A stretch of 64,000 bases of DNA from Saccharothrix obliqua (GTDB taxonomy: Bacteria; Actinomycetota; Actinomycetes; Mycobacteriales; Pseudonocardiaceae): contig NZ_JAHXGQ010000004.1 of assembly GCF_019375475.1 (NCBI RefSeq), positions 310,001 through 374,000 on the forward strand, written 5' to 3'. How positions within the stretch are numbered: position 1 is the stretch's first letter; each line of letters opens with the position of its first letter. Below the pieces are notes generated by a model. The model was given only the letters and a program-made list of their open reading frames with translations. It was not told the origin of the DNA and made no database searches. Positions 63,670 to 64,000 of this stretch are shown here, piece by piece. The position numbers were made by a program, and so were the translations under genes.

Positions 63670-64000
63670 TCACGCCGACACGCGCACCGGGTCGTGGTCG
63701 TACCCGAAGTACCGGGGACCGGCCAGCGCCAAGCCCTCCGGGGTGTGCCAGCGCGGGTCGGCGGGCGCGGCGATCACCGCGACCCGCTGCCCGAACCGCA
63801 GCCGCTCGGTGGTCACCGCCTCCCCCGACTCCCGGTCCAGCACGCAGATCAGGTCCGGCACCGAGACCTGGACCACGCCGTCGCGCTCCGCGACGAGGTG
63901 CTCGTTCTGGAAGCGCAGCACCATTTCCGCACCCGCGTCACCGTCCATACCGGACAGTCGCGCGTCACCGCGCGCGAAGCCCGACGCGGTGCGCCGCCGG
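63670..64000 (-). CDS. Second DUF917 family protein (5' part beyond window edge)
   Basis: The frame is open to base 64000, so only the C-terminal part of about 109 residues is seen. It reads RTASGFARGDARLSG, VLRFQNEHLVAERDG, VPDLICVLDRESGEAVTT and PRWHTPEGLALAGPRYFGYD, all typical of the DUF917 C-terminus and better conserved than in the neighbouring copy. ATG 63948 is internal to this domain and is not the true start. The pair may be the two subunits or two paralogues of one enzyme. Confidence 0.85.
   Translation of the reverse strand, partial: RRRTASGFARGDARLSGMDGDAGAEMVLRFQNEHLVAERDGVVQVSVPDLICVLDRESGEAVTTERLRFGQRVAVIAAPADPRWHTPEGLALAGPRYFGYDHDPVRVSA

Overview
The window is very GC-rich, with short intergenic gaps, many GTG and TTG starts, translationally coupled overlaps (ATGA, GTGA) and gene families typical of actinomycetes: LAL and SARP regulators, F420-type oxidoreductase, PucR, DUF917 and multiple ECF/two-component/ABC modules. 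This points to a filamentous actinobacterium, most likely of the Pseudonocardiales (Saccharothrix, Lentzea or Actinosynnema type). The order and genus are inference from gene style, not from a marker gene. No rRNA, tRNA or replication gene was seen.

Layout. 1-9.1 kb: a large LuxR-type ATPase regulator cut by the left edge, an MFS exporter, an F420-type oxidoreductase preceded by a 36-bp perfect palindrome and a low-complexity tract, a secreted M28 aminopeptidase and an RHS-repeat protein without recognisable ends. 9.2-13.0 kb: a benzoylformate decarboxylase (mdlC) with an aromatic-acid transporter and a divergent LysR regulator. 13.0-28.6 kb: a cluster built around one TetR regulator. It holds a peptide-type ABC importer (one subunit a permease-ATPase fusion), three alpha/beta hydrolases, a methyltransferase-like protein, an SDR, an amidohydrolase, a zinc alcohol dehydrogenase, an aldo/keto-reductase-like protein and an MFS transporter. 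Five promoter regions carry versions of the same 22-bp inverted repeat, so the block looks like one local regulon for taking up and processing an unknown small molecule.

28.6-33.5 kb: a DUF3592-like membrane protein, a 77-bp tandem repeat, a flavin monooxygenase and an AfsR-type SARP regulator, with an 11-bp-period direct repeat between the last two. 33.6-43.7 kb: a five-gene operon of WGR-DUF4132 protein, MoxR AAA+ ATPase, DUF5682 protein, vWA protein and SWIM zinc-finger protein, the same gene set as the uncharacterised E. coli yehI/yehL/yehM/yehP/yehQ group. A NACHT-HEAT STAND NTPase, interrupted by an apparent frameshift in a CG run, lies convergent and overlaps the last gene.

48.9-64 kb: a siderophore-interacting flavoprotein, a secreted subtilisin, a VOC protein, a two-component system divergent from a MacB-like ABC exporter (a likely antimicrobial or envelope-stress response unit), a fused ABC exporter, a small orphan type I-E-like CRISPR array with decayed repeats at one end and no cas genes, an ECF sigma/anti-sigma pair, and a PucR regulator with two DUF917 genes, the last cut by the right edge.
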